DNA of 64,000 bases from Bradyrhizobium sp. Leo170 (GCF_004296405.1 NZ_PSRR01000004.1:25199-89198), one strand, 5' to 3'; shown: positions 8,368 to 18,261, numbered from the stretch's first letter. Notes: generated by a model from the sequence alone, not told the origin. Numbers and translations: made by a program.

Positions 8368-9132
8368 ATGAGTGCTCCATCCCCGCGCTACACCTTCATC
8401 CTCATCCACGGCGCCTGGCAGGGCGCCTGGGCCTGGGAGACCATCGTCCCGCGCCTGAAAGCGCTCGGGCACGAGGCTGTCGCCGTCGACCTGCCGGGCA
8501 ACGGCCACAACCCGCTGCCACCCGAGCAGGTCAACCTCGACCGCTACGCTGCGCATGTTGTCAACATCATCGACAGGACCGAGGGGCCGATCATCATGGT
8601 CGGGCACAGCATGGGCGGCACGGCGGCCGCGCAGGCCTGTGAGCTGCGGCCCGAACGGATCGCGCTCGCGGTCTTCCTCTGCGCGTTCATGCTTCCTGAC
8701 GGGATGTCCGTGCTGCAGTTCTACGAGCGCTATCTTGAGCCATGGATGCGCGGCGCGCATGCGCGTGTCACCTACGATGACGCAGGTTTATTGTCGCGCA
8801 TCGACCCGGCTTCCGCGGTCGAGGTGTTCTACCAGAAGGCGGATCGCGCGTTGGCCGAGGCCGCGGCGCGTCGCCTGACGCCGCAGCCCGAAGGTGGCCG
8901 CCGCTCGCAACTGAAGCTGTCGCCGGAGTGCTTCGGCACCGTGCCGCGCGTTTATATCGAGGCGCGCGAGGATCGCTCGGTGCACCTGCCGCTGCAGCGG
9001 AAGATGCAGGAGCTGTCGCCGTGCCTCGAAGTCTATGGCCTCGACAGCGACCACGCGCCGCAGCTCTCGCAGCCGGATGAGCTGGTTGCGCTGTTCGTGA
9101 AGGCGGTCGCCGCGCACGCCCGCACGCTGTGA
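8368..9132 (+). CDS. alpha/beta hydrolase (salicylate esterase / hydroxynitrile lyase-like)
   Basis: This 254-aa protein has the compact fold of the plant-type MES/HNL-like hydrolases. It shows the oxyanion segment ILIHGAWQGAWAWE, nucleophile S81 in GHSMGG, and likely acid D202 and base H229 (SDHAPQ). The start lies 12 bp after the oxygenase stop, so the two are probably co-transcribed. It may cleave an ester or amide produced by the oxygenase or the molybdenum enzymes. The chemistry is inferred from the fold only. Confidence 0.85.
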   Translation: MSAPSPRYTFILIHGAWQGAWAWETIVPRLKALGHEAVAVDLPGNGHNPLPPEQVNLDRYAAHVVNIIDRTEGPIIMVGHSMGGTAAAQACELRPERIALAVFLCAFMLPDGMSVLQFYERYLEPWMRGAHARVTYDDAGLLSRIDPASAVEVFYQKADRALAEAAARRLTPQPEGGRRSQLKLSPECFGTVPRVYIEAREDRSVHLPLQRKMQELSPCLEVYGLDSDHAPQLSQPDELVALFVKAVAAHARTL

Positions 9133-9269
9133 CGGATTTTGCGACCGCGCTTCAATCGCGACGGCAGATCGATGCTTCATTTGTAGGCAAATGGTGCTCA
9201 TTTCACTTCGTTGACAGCGTTTTCGCGCAACCTATCCTGACCGCAGTTTTGGCGAGCTGAACAGATCAG

Positions 9270-10148
9270 ATGAAGCCCTCCATCTTTGGCTACCAGGCGC
9301 CAACATCAATCGACGAAGCAATCAGCATTCTGGCCGGCGATCCCGATGCAGTCGTGCTCGCCGGCGGGCAGACATTGTTGCCAGCGATGAATTTTCGCGC
9401 CGCCAATCCGTCCACGCTGGTGGACATCCAGCATGTGGCCGATCTGCGTGGCATCGAGGTCGGCGCCGACGTCATCGTCGTGAAGGCGATGACGCGTCAC
9501 CGCGAATTCGAACTCGATGCGGAGGTTGCGCGCGTCAATCCGCTGGTCGCTGAGGTCATGCAGCATGTTGCCCATGTGCCGATCCGCAACCGCGGCACGG
9601 TGGTGGGCAGTCTCTGCCACGCCGATCCCTCCGCGGAAATGCCGCTGCTGCTAGTCTTGCTCGGAGGCTCCGTGATCGCGCAGGGGCCGTCGGGGCAGCG
9701 CGAGATTGCGGCCGAGGATTTCTTTCAATCGTTCCTCACCACCGCTCGCGAGCGGGACGAGATCATCACCGAGGCGCGCTTTCCGGTGCTGTCGAAAGGA
9801 GCGGGATGGGCCTTCGACGAGGTGACGCGGCGTCATGGCGACTACGCGATTGTGGGTGTCGGCTGCGTGCTGTCGCTCGATGATGGCGGCCGTGCGTCGC
9901 GCGTGCAGCTTGCGGCCTGCGGCATTGCGGATACGCCGGTGCGCCTGAACGAGGCGGAGAATACCCTCACGGGCACGGTGCTCGGTGCGTCCGATCTCGA
10001 CGCCGCGGTGGCAGCTTCCGCTGCGGCCGTGACGCAGCCTGACGAGACGCATGTGTCCCAAACCTATCGCCGCAGGGCGCTCGGCACGCTGATCCGCAGG
10101 ATGGTGACGACGGCCGCGCAACGCGCCACGCAGATGGAGACCGCCTGA
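9270..10148 (+). CDS. xanthine dehydrogenase-family FAD-binding subunit (CoxM-like)
   Basis: This 292-aa subunit carries both FAD pyrophosphate-binding loops of the family, AGGQTLLPAMNFR near residue 31 and TVVGSLCHADPSAE near residue 111. It takes electrons from the 2Fe-2S subunit of a cytoplasmic molybdenum hydroxylase. Its stop overlaps the ATG of the 2Fe-2S gene by one base, and the catalytic subunit follows, giving the order FAD, FeS, Mo. The substrate is undefined. Confidence 0.92.
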   Translation: MKPSIFGYQAPTSIDEAISILAGDPDAVVLAGGQTLLPAMNFRAANPSTLVDIQHVADLRGIEVGADVIVVKAMTRHREFELDAEVARVNPLVAEVMQHVAHVPIRNRGTVVGSLCHADPSAEMPLLLVLLGGSVIAQGPSGQREIAAEDFFQSFLTTARERDEIITEARFPVLSKGAGWAFDEVTRRHGDYAIVGVGCVLSLDDGGRASRVQLAACGIADTPVRLNEAENTLTGTVLGASDLDAAVAASAAAVTQPDETHVSQTYRRRALGTLIRRMVTTAAQRATQMETA

Positions 10149-10675
10149 TGGCGCGAACGATGAAGGCCGCGATCCCCGACCGCTCGGCCGATGCCGAAGT
10201 CGACGTGTCGATGACGGTCAATGGCGAGGCCGTCAGCCGCAGCGTCAGCGTTCGCATGCTGCTCAGCGACTTCCTGCGACATGAACTGGGGCTGACAGGC
10301 ACCCATGTCGGCTGCGAGCACGGTGTCTGCGGCTGCTGCACGGTGCTCCTTAACGGCAGGGCCGGCCGCTCCTGCCTGACGCTGGCGGTGCAGGCGAATG
10401 GCTACGATATCCGCACCATCGAGTCGGTCGCCGCCGCTGACGGCACGCTTCATCCGGTGCAGCAGGCGTTCAAGGAGTGCCACGGCCTGCAATGCGGCTA
10501 TTGCACGCCGGGCATGGTGATGAACATCGTCGCCCGCTTCGAGGAGCCGGGAAAGCTTGATCTTTCCGACGAGGGTATCAGGGATCTGCTCTCCGGCAAT
10601 CTCTGCCGCTGCACCGGCTATCTCAACATCATCGCTGCGGTGCGCCGCGCCGCCGAACTGCTCGGACGGGCCTGA
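10148..10675 (+). CDS. (2Fe-2S)-binding subunit of molybdenum hydroxylase
   Basis: This 175-aa protein has a plant-ferredoxin-type cluster site (GCEHGVCGCC, then RSC) followed by an all-helical second cluster domain with CGYCTPG and NLCRCTGY. These eight Cys are the standard set for CoxS/XdhC-like subunits that wire the molybdenum site to FAD. Translational coupling is likely on both sides because its ends overlap its neighbours by one base. An N-terminal extension of about 16 residues precedes the first strand. Confidence 0.93.
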   Translation: MARTMKAAIPDRSADAEVDVSMTVNGEAVSRSVSVRMLLSDFLRHELGLTGTHVGCEHGVCGCCTVLLNGRAGRSCLTLAVQANGYDIRTIESVAAADGTLHPVQQAFKECHGLQCGYCTPGMVMNIVARFEEPGKLDLSDEGIRDLLSGNLCRCTGYLNIIAAVRRAAELLGRA

Positions 10676-13068
10676 TGTCGACACGCCAGTTCGGAGCGCG
10701 CGTCGAGCGCAATGTCGATCCCAAGCTGCTGCGGGGCGAGGGCGCCTTCGTCGACGACATTCCGCTGCCGGATGCGCTGCACGTCGCCTTCCTGCGCAGC
10801 CCGCATGGGCGGGCGCAGATCGTCTCCATCGACACGTCGGCGGCGAAGCGCCATCCGGGCGTTGCGGCGGTCTTTACGAGCGACGATATCGGCGCGCTCG
10901 ACGTCGAGATGCCGCTGTTGATTCCGCACCCTTCGATGAAGAATCCGAAGACCCAGCGTCCGCTGGCGCGGGGCGATGTCTATTATGTCGGGCAGACGGT
11001 GGCGATGGTGGTCGCGGTCGACCGCTATACCGCGGAAGATGCCGCAGCCCTGATCGAGGTCGAGTATGCGCCATTGTCGCTCGAGATGGATCTGGCGAAG
11101 GCGCTGACCGACGACGCGCCGCTTGTGCATGCCGACGTGCCGAACAATCTGGCGGCGCATTTCATCCAGACCAGCGGCGATCCGGACGACGCTTTTGCAC
11201 GCGCTGAGCACGTCACCAAGATCACCGTGCAGGTCGACCGCTCGACAGCAGCGCCGATGGAATGCCGCGCGGTCGCGGCGCGCTGGGATGCGGTATCCGG
11301 TGAACTCACAGTATGGGACGGCACGCAGGCGCCGATCTCGGTGCGCGGCGGGCTTGCGTCCGTGTTCGAGCTCGATGAGGACAAGGTCCGCGTCATCGCC
11401 CCCGATGTGGGCGGCGGCTTCGGGCAGAAGGTGCTGCTGTTCTATCCCGACGAGCTCCTGGTACCGATGGCGGCGATGCGGCTTGGGCGCCCCGTGAAAT
11501 ATATCGAGGACCGCCGCGAGAATTTCCTGGGCTCCTCGCAGGAGCGGACCCAGATCCACACCATCGAGCTCGCCGCGCTCAGGACCGGAGAGGTGATTGG
11601 GCTGCGCGATTTCTTCCTGCACGACACCGGCGCCTTCATTCCCTATGGCATCGCCGTGGCGCAGGTCGCCTCCACCTCGATCGCGGGCCCGTACCGGATC
11701 CCCAACATCTTCGTGGAGTTCAAGGCGGTCTATACGCCGACCGTGCAGGTGACGCCCTATCGCGGCTGCGGCCGCCCACAGGCCTGCTTTGCCATCGAGC
11801 GCGCGATGGATCAGCTCGCCGAGGAACTCGGGCTCGACCGTTTCGAGATCCGTCGCCGCAACTTGATCGCCGAGAACCAGTTTCCCTATGAGCGCGACGG
11901 ATTGCTGTTTGCGGATGGGCTCAAGGTCACGCTCGACAGCGGCCAGTATGGCAAGGCGCTGGCGATGGCCGCGGCCGAGCTTGGCGCGGAGAATTTCGCC
12001 GCCGAGCAGGCGAAGGCGCGCGCCGAGGGACGCTATCTCGGGCTCGGGCTCGCCTGTTACGTCGAAGGCACCGGCCTCGGTCCCTACGAGGGAGGCCACG
12101 TCAAGATTCATCCGATCACCGGCAAGGTCTATGTCAACACCGGTCTCAGCACGCAGGGGCAGGGGCACGACACCGTGTTCGCGCAGATCGTCGCCGATCA
12201 GCTCGGTGTCAGCCCGCAGGACGTTATCGTGGTCGAGGGTGACACCAAGGCGTTCGACTGGGGTGTGGCGACCTTTGCGAGCCGCGCCGCCGTCGTCAGT
12301 GGCAACGCGATCCACAAGACCGCGCTCACTGTCCGCAAGAAGGTGATCGAAGCCGCCGCCAACATGCTCGATGTCGACCCTGACCAGATCGAGCTGCGCG
12401 ACTCTGCGGCGTGGGTGAAGGGCTCGAACCGCTTTGCGCCGCTGGCGGCGATCGCAACTGCGAGCAATCCCTTACGTTACGCTTTCAACAAGGCCGCGCA
12501 GGCGGCGACACAATTCGCGCCAGCGAGCAAGCATGATGGCCCGCCGCTTGCCGACGGCCAAGCGCCGGGACTTGAAGCCACCGACTATTACAGCCCGTCG
12601 CGATCGACCTGGGCCTATGGTGTTCACGGCGCAATCATCGAAGTCGATCCCGGTCTGTGCACGGTGAAGATCAGGAAGTATGTCTGCATCCACGATTGCG
12701 GCAACATGATCAATCCGATGATCGTGGAGGGGCAGGTGCTCGGCGGCATCGCGCAGGGGATCGGCGGCGCGCTCTACGAGCATCTCGACTACCAGGCCGA
12801 CGGTAATCTCGCCAATGCCAGCCTGATGGATTTCCTGGTGCCTTACGCGACCGAGATTCCCAACGTCTCGATCCTGCACCTGGAGACGCCGACGCCGCTC
12901 AATCCGCTGGGCGTCAAGGGCGTCGGCGAAGCCGGCTGCATCGCGGTCGGCGCGGTCGTCGCCTCCGGCGTCGAGGACGCGCTGCGTCCATTTGGTGCGC
13001 TGAAATTCCACCAGGTGCCGCTCTCGCCGAACATGATCTCGCACGCGCTGGAGCAGGTCGGGTACTAA
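10675..13068 (+). CDS. molybdenum hydroxylase catalytic subunit (xanthine dehydrogenase family)
   Basis: This 797-aa catalytic subunit binds the molybdopterin cofactor. Visible landmarks are DVGGGFGQK, the substrate loop TPYRGCGRP, a QGQGHDT segment, and the C-terminal GVKGVGEAG with the conserved catalytic Glu. The loop lacks the AYRCSFR sequence of form I CO dehydrogenase, so CO is not the substrate. It should hydroxylate a heterocycle or aldehyde using water. It is the last gene of the first operon and faces the ABC importer genes across palindromic repeats. Confidence 0.92.
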   Translation: MSTRQFGARVERNVDPKLLRGEGAFVDDIPLPDALHVAFLRSPHGRAQIVSIDTSAAKRHPGVAAVFTSDDIGALDVEMPLLIPHPSMKNPKTQRPLARGDVYYVGQTVAMVVAVDRYTAEDAAALIEVEYAPLSLEMDLAKALTDDAPLVHADVPNNLAAHFIQTSGDPDDAFARAEHVTKITVQVDRSTAAPMECRAVAARWDAVSGELTVWDGTQAPISVRGGLASVFELDEDKVRVIAPDVGGGFGQKVLLFYPDELLVPMAAMRLGRPVKYIEDRRENFLGSSQERTQIHTIELAALRTGEVIGLRDFFLHDTGAFIPYGIAVAQVASTSIAGPYRIPNIFVEFKAVYTPTVQVTPYRGCGRPQACFAIERAMDQLAEELGLDRFEIRRRNLIAENQFPYERDGLLFADGLKVTLDSGQYGKALAMAAAELGAENFAAEQAKARAEGRYLGLGLACYVEGTGLGPYEGGHVKIHPITGKVYVNTGLSTQGQGHDTVFAQIVADQLGVSPQDVIVVEGDTKAFDWGVATFASRAAVVSGNAIHKTALTVRKKVIEAAANMLDVDPDQIELRDSAAWVKGSNRFAPLAAIATASNPLRYAFNKAAQAATQFAPASKHDGPPLADGQAPGLEATDYYSPSRSTWAYGVHGAIIEVDPGLCTVKIRKYVCIHDCGNMINPMIVEGQVLGGIAQGIGGALYEHLDYQADGNLANASLMDFLVPYATEIPNVSILHLETPTPLNPLGVKGVGEAGCIAVGAVVASGVEDALRPFGALKFHQVPLSPNMISHALEQVGY

Positions 13069-13109
13069 GCGGCTCCGCTATATACCTCGCCCCGCTTGCA
13101 GGAGAGGTC

Positions 13110-13132
13110 GGATCGCATCGCAGATGCGATCC
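13110..13132. repeat. palindromic intergenic element
   Basis: A perfect 10-bp inverted repeat (GGATCGCATC and its complement around GCA) lies between convergent operons. It sits inside a longer REP-like sequence of the kind scattered through Bradyrhizobium genomes. It may help end transcription from either side. Confidence 0.5.
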
Positions 13133-13199
13133 GGGTGAGGGGGAGTCTCCGCGCATCATGGTCCCACCGTCATCGCGGAACCAGCCCCTCACCCCGACT

Positions 13200-13223
13200 C
13201 TCTCCCCGCAAGGGCGGGGAGAG
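13200..13223. terminator. stem-loop between convergent operons
   Basis: A 10-bp perfect stem (CTCTCCCCGC) has an AAGG loop, just past the 3' ends of the molybdenum-hydroxylase operon and of the importer operon. There is no T-run, so it may act as a REP element or a bidirectional 3' end rather than a classical terminator. Confidence 0.5.
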
Positions 13224-13228
13224 AGAAG

Positions 13229-14164
13229 TCACCGCCGCTCCTCGCGCACATGCGGCTGGCCGAGTGCGCCGGGCTCCTGCGTGATGCCGGAATCCTTGGT
13301 GCCGACCCAGATCATGACGGCGATGGTCGCGAGATACGGCGTCATCAGCATCAGATATTGCGGCACGCGGATGCCGGCCGCTGCGATTTGCGGGATCAGC
13401 GCCTCGATGCAGCCGAACAGAAGCGCGCCGGCGAGTGCGGGCCACGGCGCCCAGCGCGCGAACACGACCAGCGCCACCGCGATCCAGCCGCGGCCGCCGG
13501 TCATCCCGGTCACCCATAGCTTGACGCTGACGACCGAGATGTAGCCGCCGGCCAAGCCGATCAGCGAGGAGCCGGCGACGATCGCGAAGATCCGATGCAA
13601 GGTGACGCTGACGCCGGCGGCGTCCGCGGCGCCCGGGTTCTCGCCGACCGAGCGGATCCGCAATCCGAGCATCGTGCGGAACAGCAGAAAGTTGACAGCG
13701 AAGAAGATCAGGATGGTGAGATAGACGATCGGATCCTGCTGGAACAAGATGCGCCCGATCCCGGGGATTTCCGACAGCGGCCAGATCTTCAGCGGCGCAA
13801 GGCCCGTCAGTTGCTTGTTCTGCCATTTCGCCAGCGTGCCGACGAGGCCGGTAAAGCCTTGGCAGAAGAACACCACCGACAGTCCCGCGATCACCTGGTT
13901 GATGCGCAGCACCACCACCAGCACCGCAAACAAGAGCGAGACCGCGCTCGCCGCCACCATCGCGGCGACGAGCGCCACCGCCGGATAGCCGCCGAGCGCG
14001 AGGCAGGCGCCCGCGCCCGCGAGCGCGCCGACCAGCATCAAGCCTTCCGCGGTGAGGTTCAATACGCCGGAACGTTCGGCGATGATCAGGCCGAGCGCCG
14101 CAAGCGCGTAAGGTACCGCGGTGACGGGAGCGTTGGCCAGCCAGTTGACGAGGAAATCGATCAC
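13229..14164 (-). CDS. ABC transporter permease, BMP/nucleoside-type (second permease)
   Basis: This 311-aa inner-membrane protein has about eight hydrophobic helices and the family segment ERSGVLNLTAEGLMLVGA near residue 30. It also has GENPGAADAAGV, typical of the shorter permease of BMP-family importers. The start is a GTG at 14,164, 10 bp after the stop of the first permease, so the gene is the last of a four-gene operon. The C-terminal tail after the last helix is polar and cytoplasmic. Confidence 0.9.
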   Translation of the reverse strand: MIDFLVNWLANAPVTAVPYALAALGLIIAERSGVLNLTAEGLMLVGALAGAGACLALGGYPAVALVAAMVAASAVSLLFAVLVVVLRINQVIAGLSVVFFCQGFTGLVGTLAKWQNKQLTGLAPLKIWPLSEIPGIGRILFQQDPIVYLTILIFFAVNFLLFRTMLGLRIRSVGENPGAADAAGVSVTLHRIFAIVAGSSLIGLAGGYISVVSVKLWVTGMTGGRGWIAVALVVFARWAPWPALAGALLFGCIEALIPQIAAAGIRVPQYLMLMTPYLATIAVMIWVGTKDSGITQEPGALGQPHVREERR

Positions 14165-14174
14165 AGCTGTCCTC

Positions 14175-15272
14175 TCAACGTATCCACCTGATGCGGTGAC
14201 GGATCAGGAATTCCGACGACGCAACCGTCATGACGATGATCGCTTCGATCATCTGCACCATGGTGAAGGGGATCTGGTAGAATACCTGCAGCGTTTGGCC
14301 GGTGATGAAGAGCACCGCGATCAGGAAACCGACGATTGCGACCACGATCGGATCATTGCGCGACAGGAAGGCGATCAGCACGCCGGAGAACACGTAGCCA
14401 TTGGCGAAGGATTGCGTGAGCCGGCCTTCCTGGCTGGCGACATTGACGAAGCCGCCGAGCCCCGAGCAGGCGCCGGAGATCGCGATGATCCAGATCGTCG
14501 CCGTCTGCACGGGCACGCCAACGACTTTCGCCATGCGCGGATTGGCGCTGATGAAGCGGGTGTAGAAGCCGATGCGGCTGAGATGGATCATCCAGCCGGC
14601 TGCGAGCACGCCGCCGAGCGCGATCAACAGACCGGTGTTGACGCCATAGCCGATATCGGTCAGCCGCTCGAAGGGACGAAAGGGCGTGGACTGCGGGAAC
14701 GCGGTCTTGGAGTCCTGCCAGGCGCCGTAGAGCAGGTGGAACAGGAAATACATCGCCACGTAATTCAGGAGCAATGTCGCGATGATCTCGTTGACCCGGA
14801 AGCGCAGCTTCAGGAACACGACTAGCAGCACCCAGAGCGCGCCGCCGAGTGCTGCGGCCATTCCCATCAGGATCAGCCGCGTGGCCGGCGGGCCGATGTC
14901 ATAGATCGAGATCGCGGCGGCAAAGATGCCGCCGAAGACCATCTGGCCCTCGATGCCGAGATTCCAGAAGCCGATGCGGAAGGCGAGGCTTGCGCCCAAG
15001 CCGACCAGGATCAGCGGCGCGGCCTGGATCAGCACGCCGCGCAGGTTCTCCGCGGTCAGCACGCCCGCAAGCTCGCTGGCGAGCGTCAAGGGTGGGATGC
15101 CGGCCACCGCGAGGATCGCGACCGAAATCGCAAGGCCGAGGATCAGCGACGATCCGACGAACACCGCCTGTTTCCATGCCGGCAGGTTCTGGCGCACGTC
15201 GAGCGTGAGGCGGCCGAAGCCGCGCGAGGTTACGGGGGTCAATGGTTCGGCTCGGCGCGAGATGTCATGCAT
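14175..15272 (-). CDS. ABC transporter permease, BMP/nucleoside-type (first permease)
   Basis: This 365-aa inner-membrane permease begins with a helix near residue 36. Family landmarks are FWNLGIEGQMVFGGIFAA, which contains the coupling region, and ISGACSGLGGFVNVASQEGR. Its ATG overlaps the stop of the ATPase gene by 8 bp, indicating translational coupling. It forms the channel together with the shorter permease. Confidence 0.9.
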   Translation of the reverse strand: MHDISRRAEPLTPVTSRGFGRLTLDVRQNLPAWKQAVFVGSSLILGLAISVAILAVAGIPPLTLASELAGVLTAENLRGVLIQAAPLILVGLGASLAFRIGFWNLGIEGQMVFGGIFAAAISIYDIGPPATRLILMGMAAALGGALWVLLVVFLKLRFRVNEIIATLLLNYVAMYFLFHLLYGAWQDSKTAFPQSTPFRPFERLTDIGYGVNTGLLIALGGVLAAGWMIHLSRIGFYTRFISANPRMAKVVGVPVQTATIWIIAISGACSGLGGFVNVASQEGRLTQSFANGYVFSGVLIAFLSRNDPIVVAIVGFLIAVLFITGQTLQVFYQIPFTMVQMIEAIIVMTVASSEFLIRHRIRWIR

Positions 15273-16767
15273 GGTCGACCATGGCGCGGCCGATCGCCTG
15301 GCGGTCCGCAGGGCGTTCGAATTCGGCGACGATCGCGCCGCGGGTCATCACGCCGATGCGGTCGGACAGGCTCAGGATCTCGTCGAGGTCCTCGCTGATC
15401 AGGACGATGGCGGCGCCGCGCTCACGCGCTGCGATCAGGCGTTGATGCACTGCGGCACAAGCGCGCGCATCGAGACCGCGGCTCGGGCTGTGCGCGACCA
15501 CGACGTCCGGCTCGCGGCTGAACTCGCGGGCGATGACGAGCTTCTGCGCGTTGCCGCCGGACAAGAGTGAAGCCTTCTGCTTGACGCTGCGCACGCCCTG
15601 CACGTCGTAATCCTTCACTGCCGCGATGGCGTCGCGGCGCATCGCTGTGCGATCGAGCCTGACAATGCTGCCGTAGCGCCCGGAGCGGATCTGCGCCACC
15701 GCAAGATTGTCCTGTATCGGCAGGCTGCCGGCGAGCGCGTAGGCGTAGCGGTCGGCGGGGATCGCGGCGATCGCAGCTTCCCGCCGCTTGGTCGGGCCGG
15801 CATGGCTGATGTCGCCGGCGCCATCCACCCAGATCTCGCCGGTGGAGGGCTCGATCGCGCCGATCAGCGCTTCCGCAAGCTCGGCCTGGCCATTGCCGCT
15901 GACGCCGGCGATGCCATAGATCTCTCCGGCGCGCACAAAGAAGCTAGTGTTATTGAGCATGGTCCGGCCGTCGGCGCGCGTATAGGTGAGGGCGCCGACA
16001 TTGAGCCGCGTTGGCCCGCCCTGGTGTGGCGTCCGCTCCGGCAGAGCCGAGGTCTGGCCGACGGTGAGCTCGGTCAATTCTTCCGCGGTCGATTGCCTGG
16101 GATCGAGGGTGGCCACCGTCTTGCCGCCGCGCATGATGGTCACGACATCGGCGTAGCGCTTCACGTCCTGCAGCTTGTGCGTCACCAGCACGACCGCCGT
16201 GCCGGATCGCGCCAATCGCTGCACGATCTCGAGCAGGCCGATGGCTTCGGCGTCGGTCAGCACTGCGGTCGGCTCGTCGAGGATCAGGATCCTGGCGCCG
16301 CCGACCAGCACCTTGACGATCTCGGCCTGCTGCTGCTCGGCCACCGTCATGCTGTCGATGCGGCGATCGGGATCGATGGAGAATTTGAGCGCATCGACCT
16401 GCTTCTTGATCGCGTCGCGGATGTCGCGCAGGCCGGAAGCGAAATGCGGTTGCGGATTGGCGAGCAATACGTTCTCGGCCACGGTGAAAGGTCTTACCAG
16501 CTTGAAGTGTTGGTGCACCATGCCGATCCCGTGAGAGCGGGCCGAGGCAGGTCCGCTCAGCGAGATCGGTGCACCATTGATGGAGATCGATCCGGCATCC
16601 GGCGCGTAGAGACCGGCGGCGACATTCATCAGCGACGATTTGCCGGCGCCGTTTTCGCCGAGCAGGGCATGGACTTCGCCGGAGCGGCTCTCGAAGGACG
16701 CGCCATCGAGAGCCAGAGCCCCGTCAAAGGATTTCCTGATCCCGGCAAGTTGCAGGGCCGAATTCAT
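15265..16767 (-). CDS. ABC transporter ATP-binding protein, two nucleotide-binding domains
   Basis: This 500-aa protein is a tandem ATPase like those of sugar and BMP-type importers. The first domain has Walker A GENGAGKS (37-44), a degenerate signature around AEQQQAEIVKVL and Walker B ILILDEP. The second has GVSGNGQ in place of a full Walker A Lys/Ser and a signature LLSGGNAQK, as expected for the low-activity half. The gene lies 16 bp after the substrate-binding gene and overlaps the first permease. The substrate is probably a nucleoside-like or heterocyclic molecule. Confidence 0.92.
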   Translation of the reverse strand: MNSALQLAGIRKSFDGALALDGASFESRSGEVHALLGENGAGKSSLMNVAAGLYAPDAGSISINGAPISLSGPASARSHGIGMVHQHFKLVRPFTVAENVLLANPQPHFASGLRDIRDAIKKQVDALKFSIDPDRRIDSMTVAEQQQAEIVKVLVGGARILILDEPTAVLTDAEAIGLLEIVQRLARSGTAVVLVTHKLQDVKRYADVVTIMRGGKTVATLDPRQSTAEELTELTVGQTSALPERTPHQGGPTRLNVGALTYTRADGRTMLNNTSFFVRAGEIYGIAGVSGNGQAELAEALIGAIEPSTGEIWVDGAGDISHAGPTKRREAAIAAIPADRYAYALAGSLPIQDNLAVAQIRSGRYGSIVRLDRTAMRRDAIAAVKDYDVQGVRSVKQKASLLSGGNAQKLVIAREFSREPDVVVAHSPSRGLDARACAAVHQRLIAARERGAAIVLISEDLDEILSLSDRIGVMTRGAIVAEFERPADRQAIGRAMVDHA

Positions 16768-16783
16768 CAGAAGCTATGCTCGC

Positions 16784-17863
16784 CTATTTCTGGGTGATGA
16801 CACCAGGCACGAACCAGTCCATCTTCCAGAAGCCGGCATCGTCGAGCGACTTGCCTTCGGCGACGCGGACGGTACCGGCGGTGTCCTTGATCGGACCGGC
16901 GAAGATCTGCTTGCCGGCGATGATGGCGTCGCGCTCGGCCATCACCTTGTCGACGACCTCCTTCGGCACCACGCTGTTGCAGCAGGCGATGTCGGTGCCA
17001 CCATCCTTGATGCCGGGGAAGGCGCCATAAGGATTGGGCTCCCAATTGCCTGCCGCGATTTTCTTCAGTTCGGGCCCGAGGAATTTTTCCCAGGTCCAGG
17101 CCGATGAGCACAGCGTTGCCTTCGGCGCGAACTCGCGCAGGTCGCGATGGTGGCCGGTGCCGTAGATGCCGCGCTCCTGCGCCACGATCTGAGGGGTGGG
17201 GGTGTCGACATGCTGGCCGATCACGTCGATACCCTGGTCGGCCATGGCCTGCGCCGCGGCGCGTTCCTTGACCGGATCGTTCCAGGCACCGGTGAAGATC
17301 ACGGTCACCGTGGCCTTCGGATTCATCTTCTGCGCGCCTAATTCATAGGCATTGATGGTCCAGTTCACCGGGCCGATCGGATGCGCGGCGACGAATCCGA
17401 GCTTGCCGGACTTCGACATCGCGCCCGCGATCATGCCGCAGAGATACTGGCTCTCATAGGTGCGGCCGTAGAAGGATTCGAGGTTCGGGCCGTTGGTGGT
17501 GCCGGAGCCGTTGAGGAACGCGACCTTCGGATATTTCTGCGACAGCTCCTTGAACGTGTCGGAATAGCCGAATGCGGTGCCGATGATCACGTTGTAGCCG
17601 CGCTGGATGAAGCGCTCCGCGGCCGGCGTGATCTGTCCCGCAACCTCAGGCACATTTTCGACGAAGGGAATCTGCATGCCGACTTCCTTCTCGATCTTCG
17701 GGCGCGCCTCGTCATAGGCCTGCGTCCAGCCGCCGTCGGTCTTGTCGGCGAAATAGAGGAACGCGATCTTGGCCGGCGCCGGGAGTGTGAACCCGGCGGC
17801 ATAGGCGGCTGCCGCGCCGCCTATCAGGGCAACGGCAAGAACAGGAATTGTAGTCCAGCGCAT
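16784..17863 (-). CDS. BMP-family ABC substrate-binding lipoprotein-like protein
   Basis: This 359-aa periplasmic protein has a signal peptide (RWTTIPVLAVALIGGAAAAYA). Family landmarks are KIAFLYFADKTDGGWTQ and IIGTAFGYSDTFKELSQKYP. BMP-family proteins bind nucleosides, purines or related molecules. No lipobox Cys is present, so it is probably soluble. The start is the ATG at 17,863, with an in-frame GTG one codon earlier as an alternative. It is the first gene of the importer operon. Given the molybdenum hydroxylases on both sides, a purine-like or other N-heterocyclic ligand is a reasonable guess. Confidence 0.9.
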   Translation of the reverse strand: MRWTTIPVLAVALIGGAAAAYAAGFTLPAPAKIAFLYFADKTDGGWTQAYDEARPKIEKEVGMQIPFVENVPEVAGQITPAAERFIQRGYNVIIGTAFGYSDTFKELSQKYPKVAFLNGSGTTNGPNLESFYGRTYESQYLCGMIAGAMSKSGKLGFVAAHPIGPVNWTINAYELGAQKMNPKATVTVIFTGAWNDPVKERAAAQAMADQGIDVIGQHVDTPTPQIVAQERGIYGTGHHRDLREFAPKATLCSSAWTWEKFLGPELKKIAAGNWEPNPYGAFPGIKDGGTDIACCNSVVPKEVVDKVMAERDAIIAGKQIFAGPIKDTAGTVRVAEGKSLDDAGFWKMDWFVPGVITQK

Positions 17864-18261
17864 CACGCAGATCCTCTCGATGTGCGAAAATTTGTCGACC
17901 GTTCAGGACGGGTTCCGAAAAAATCTTCGCATTGTTGGAAAAAATAGCACGCCAATTGTTTAGTCACCGTCGAGCCAATCGATGAGCAGTCCCCTTGCAT
18001 CCTTGTCGTCGCGCGACGCGTGCGGTAGCGCGCAGGAATGAGCGAAGCGAGCTTGCGTTCGGCTCGCACATTCCATTGTGTTGCCCGGCGGCATCCGGTC
18101 GCGCGCAAGGCGCAAACGAAAATTGATGTGTGATTGATGTTGACGCGCGTTTGCGCGAGCGCCTCCTCGCGGCTTGAATATTGCTTGGCGGCCGCCGATG
18201 CGCTGTGATCGATGCGTGCATTGGCGCGGAACGGCAAACTGCTTCGGCGATAGGAGGCGTG
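17864..18261. other. divergent promoter region
   Basis: This 398-bp gap lies between the importer operon and the cysteine hydrolase. It should hold both promoters. No gene was seen in it; I could not assign promoter boxes. Confidence 0.4.

Noticed and set aside
10618..12315. 565-codon minus-strand frame inside the molybdenum hydroxylase gene
   Set aside because: It is antisense to a well-supported catalytic subunit, and its composition (many Arg, His, Asp) is that of an antisense shadow.
10675..13068. Form I CO dehydrogenase for the first molybdenum operon
   Set aside because: Subunit order and size fit, but the active-site loop AYRCSFR with its Cys is absent (PYRGCGRP instead), so it is a general molybdenum hydroxylase.
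15802..16797. 331-codon plus-strand frame inside the ABC ATPase gene
   Set aside because: It is antisense to an intact two-domain ATPase with all motifs, and has no protein family features.
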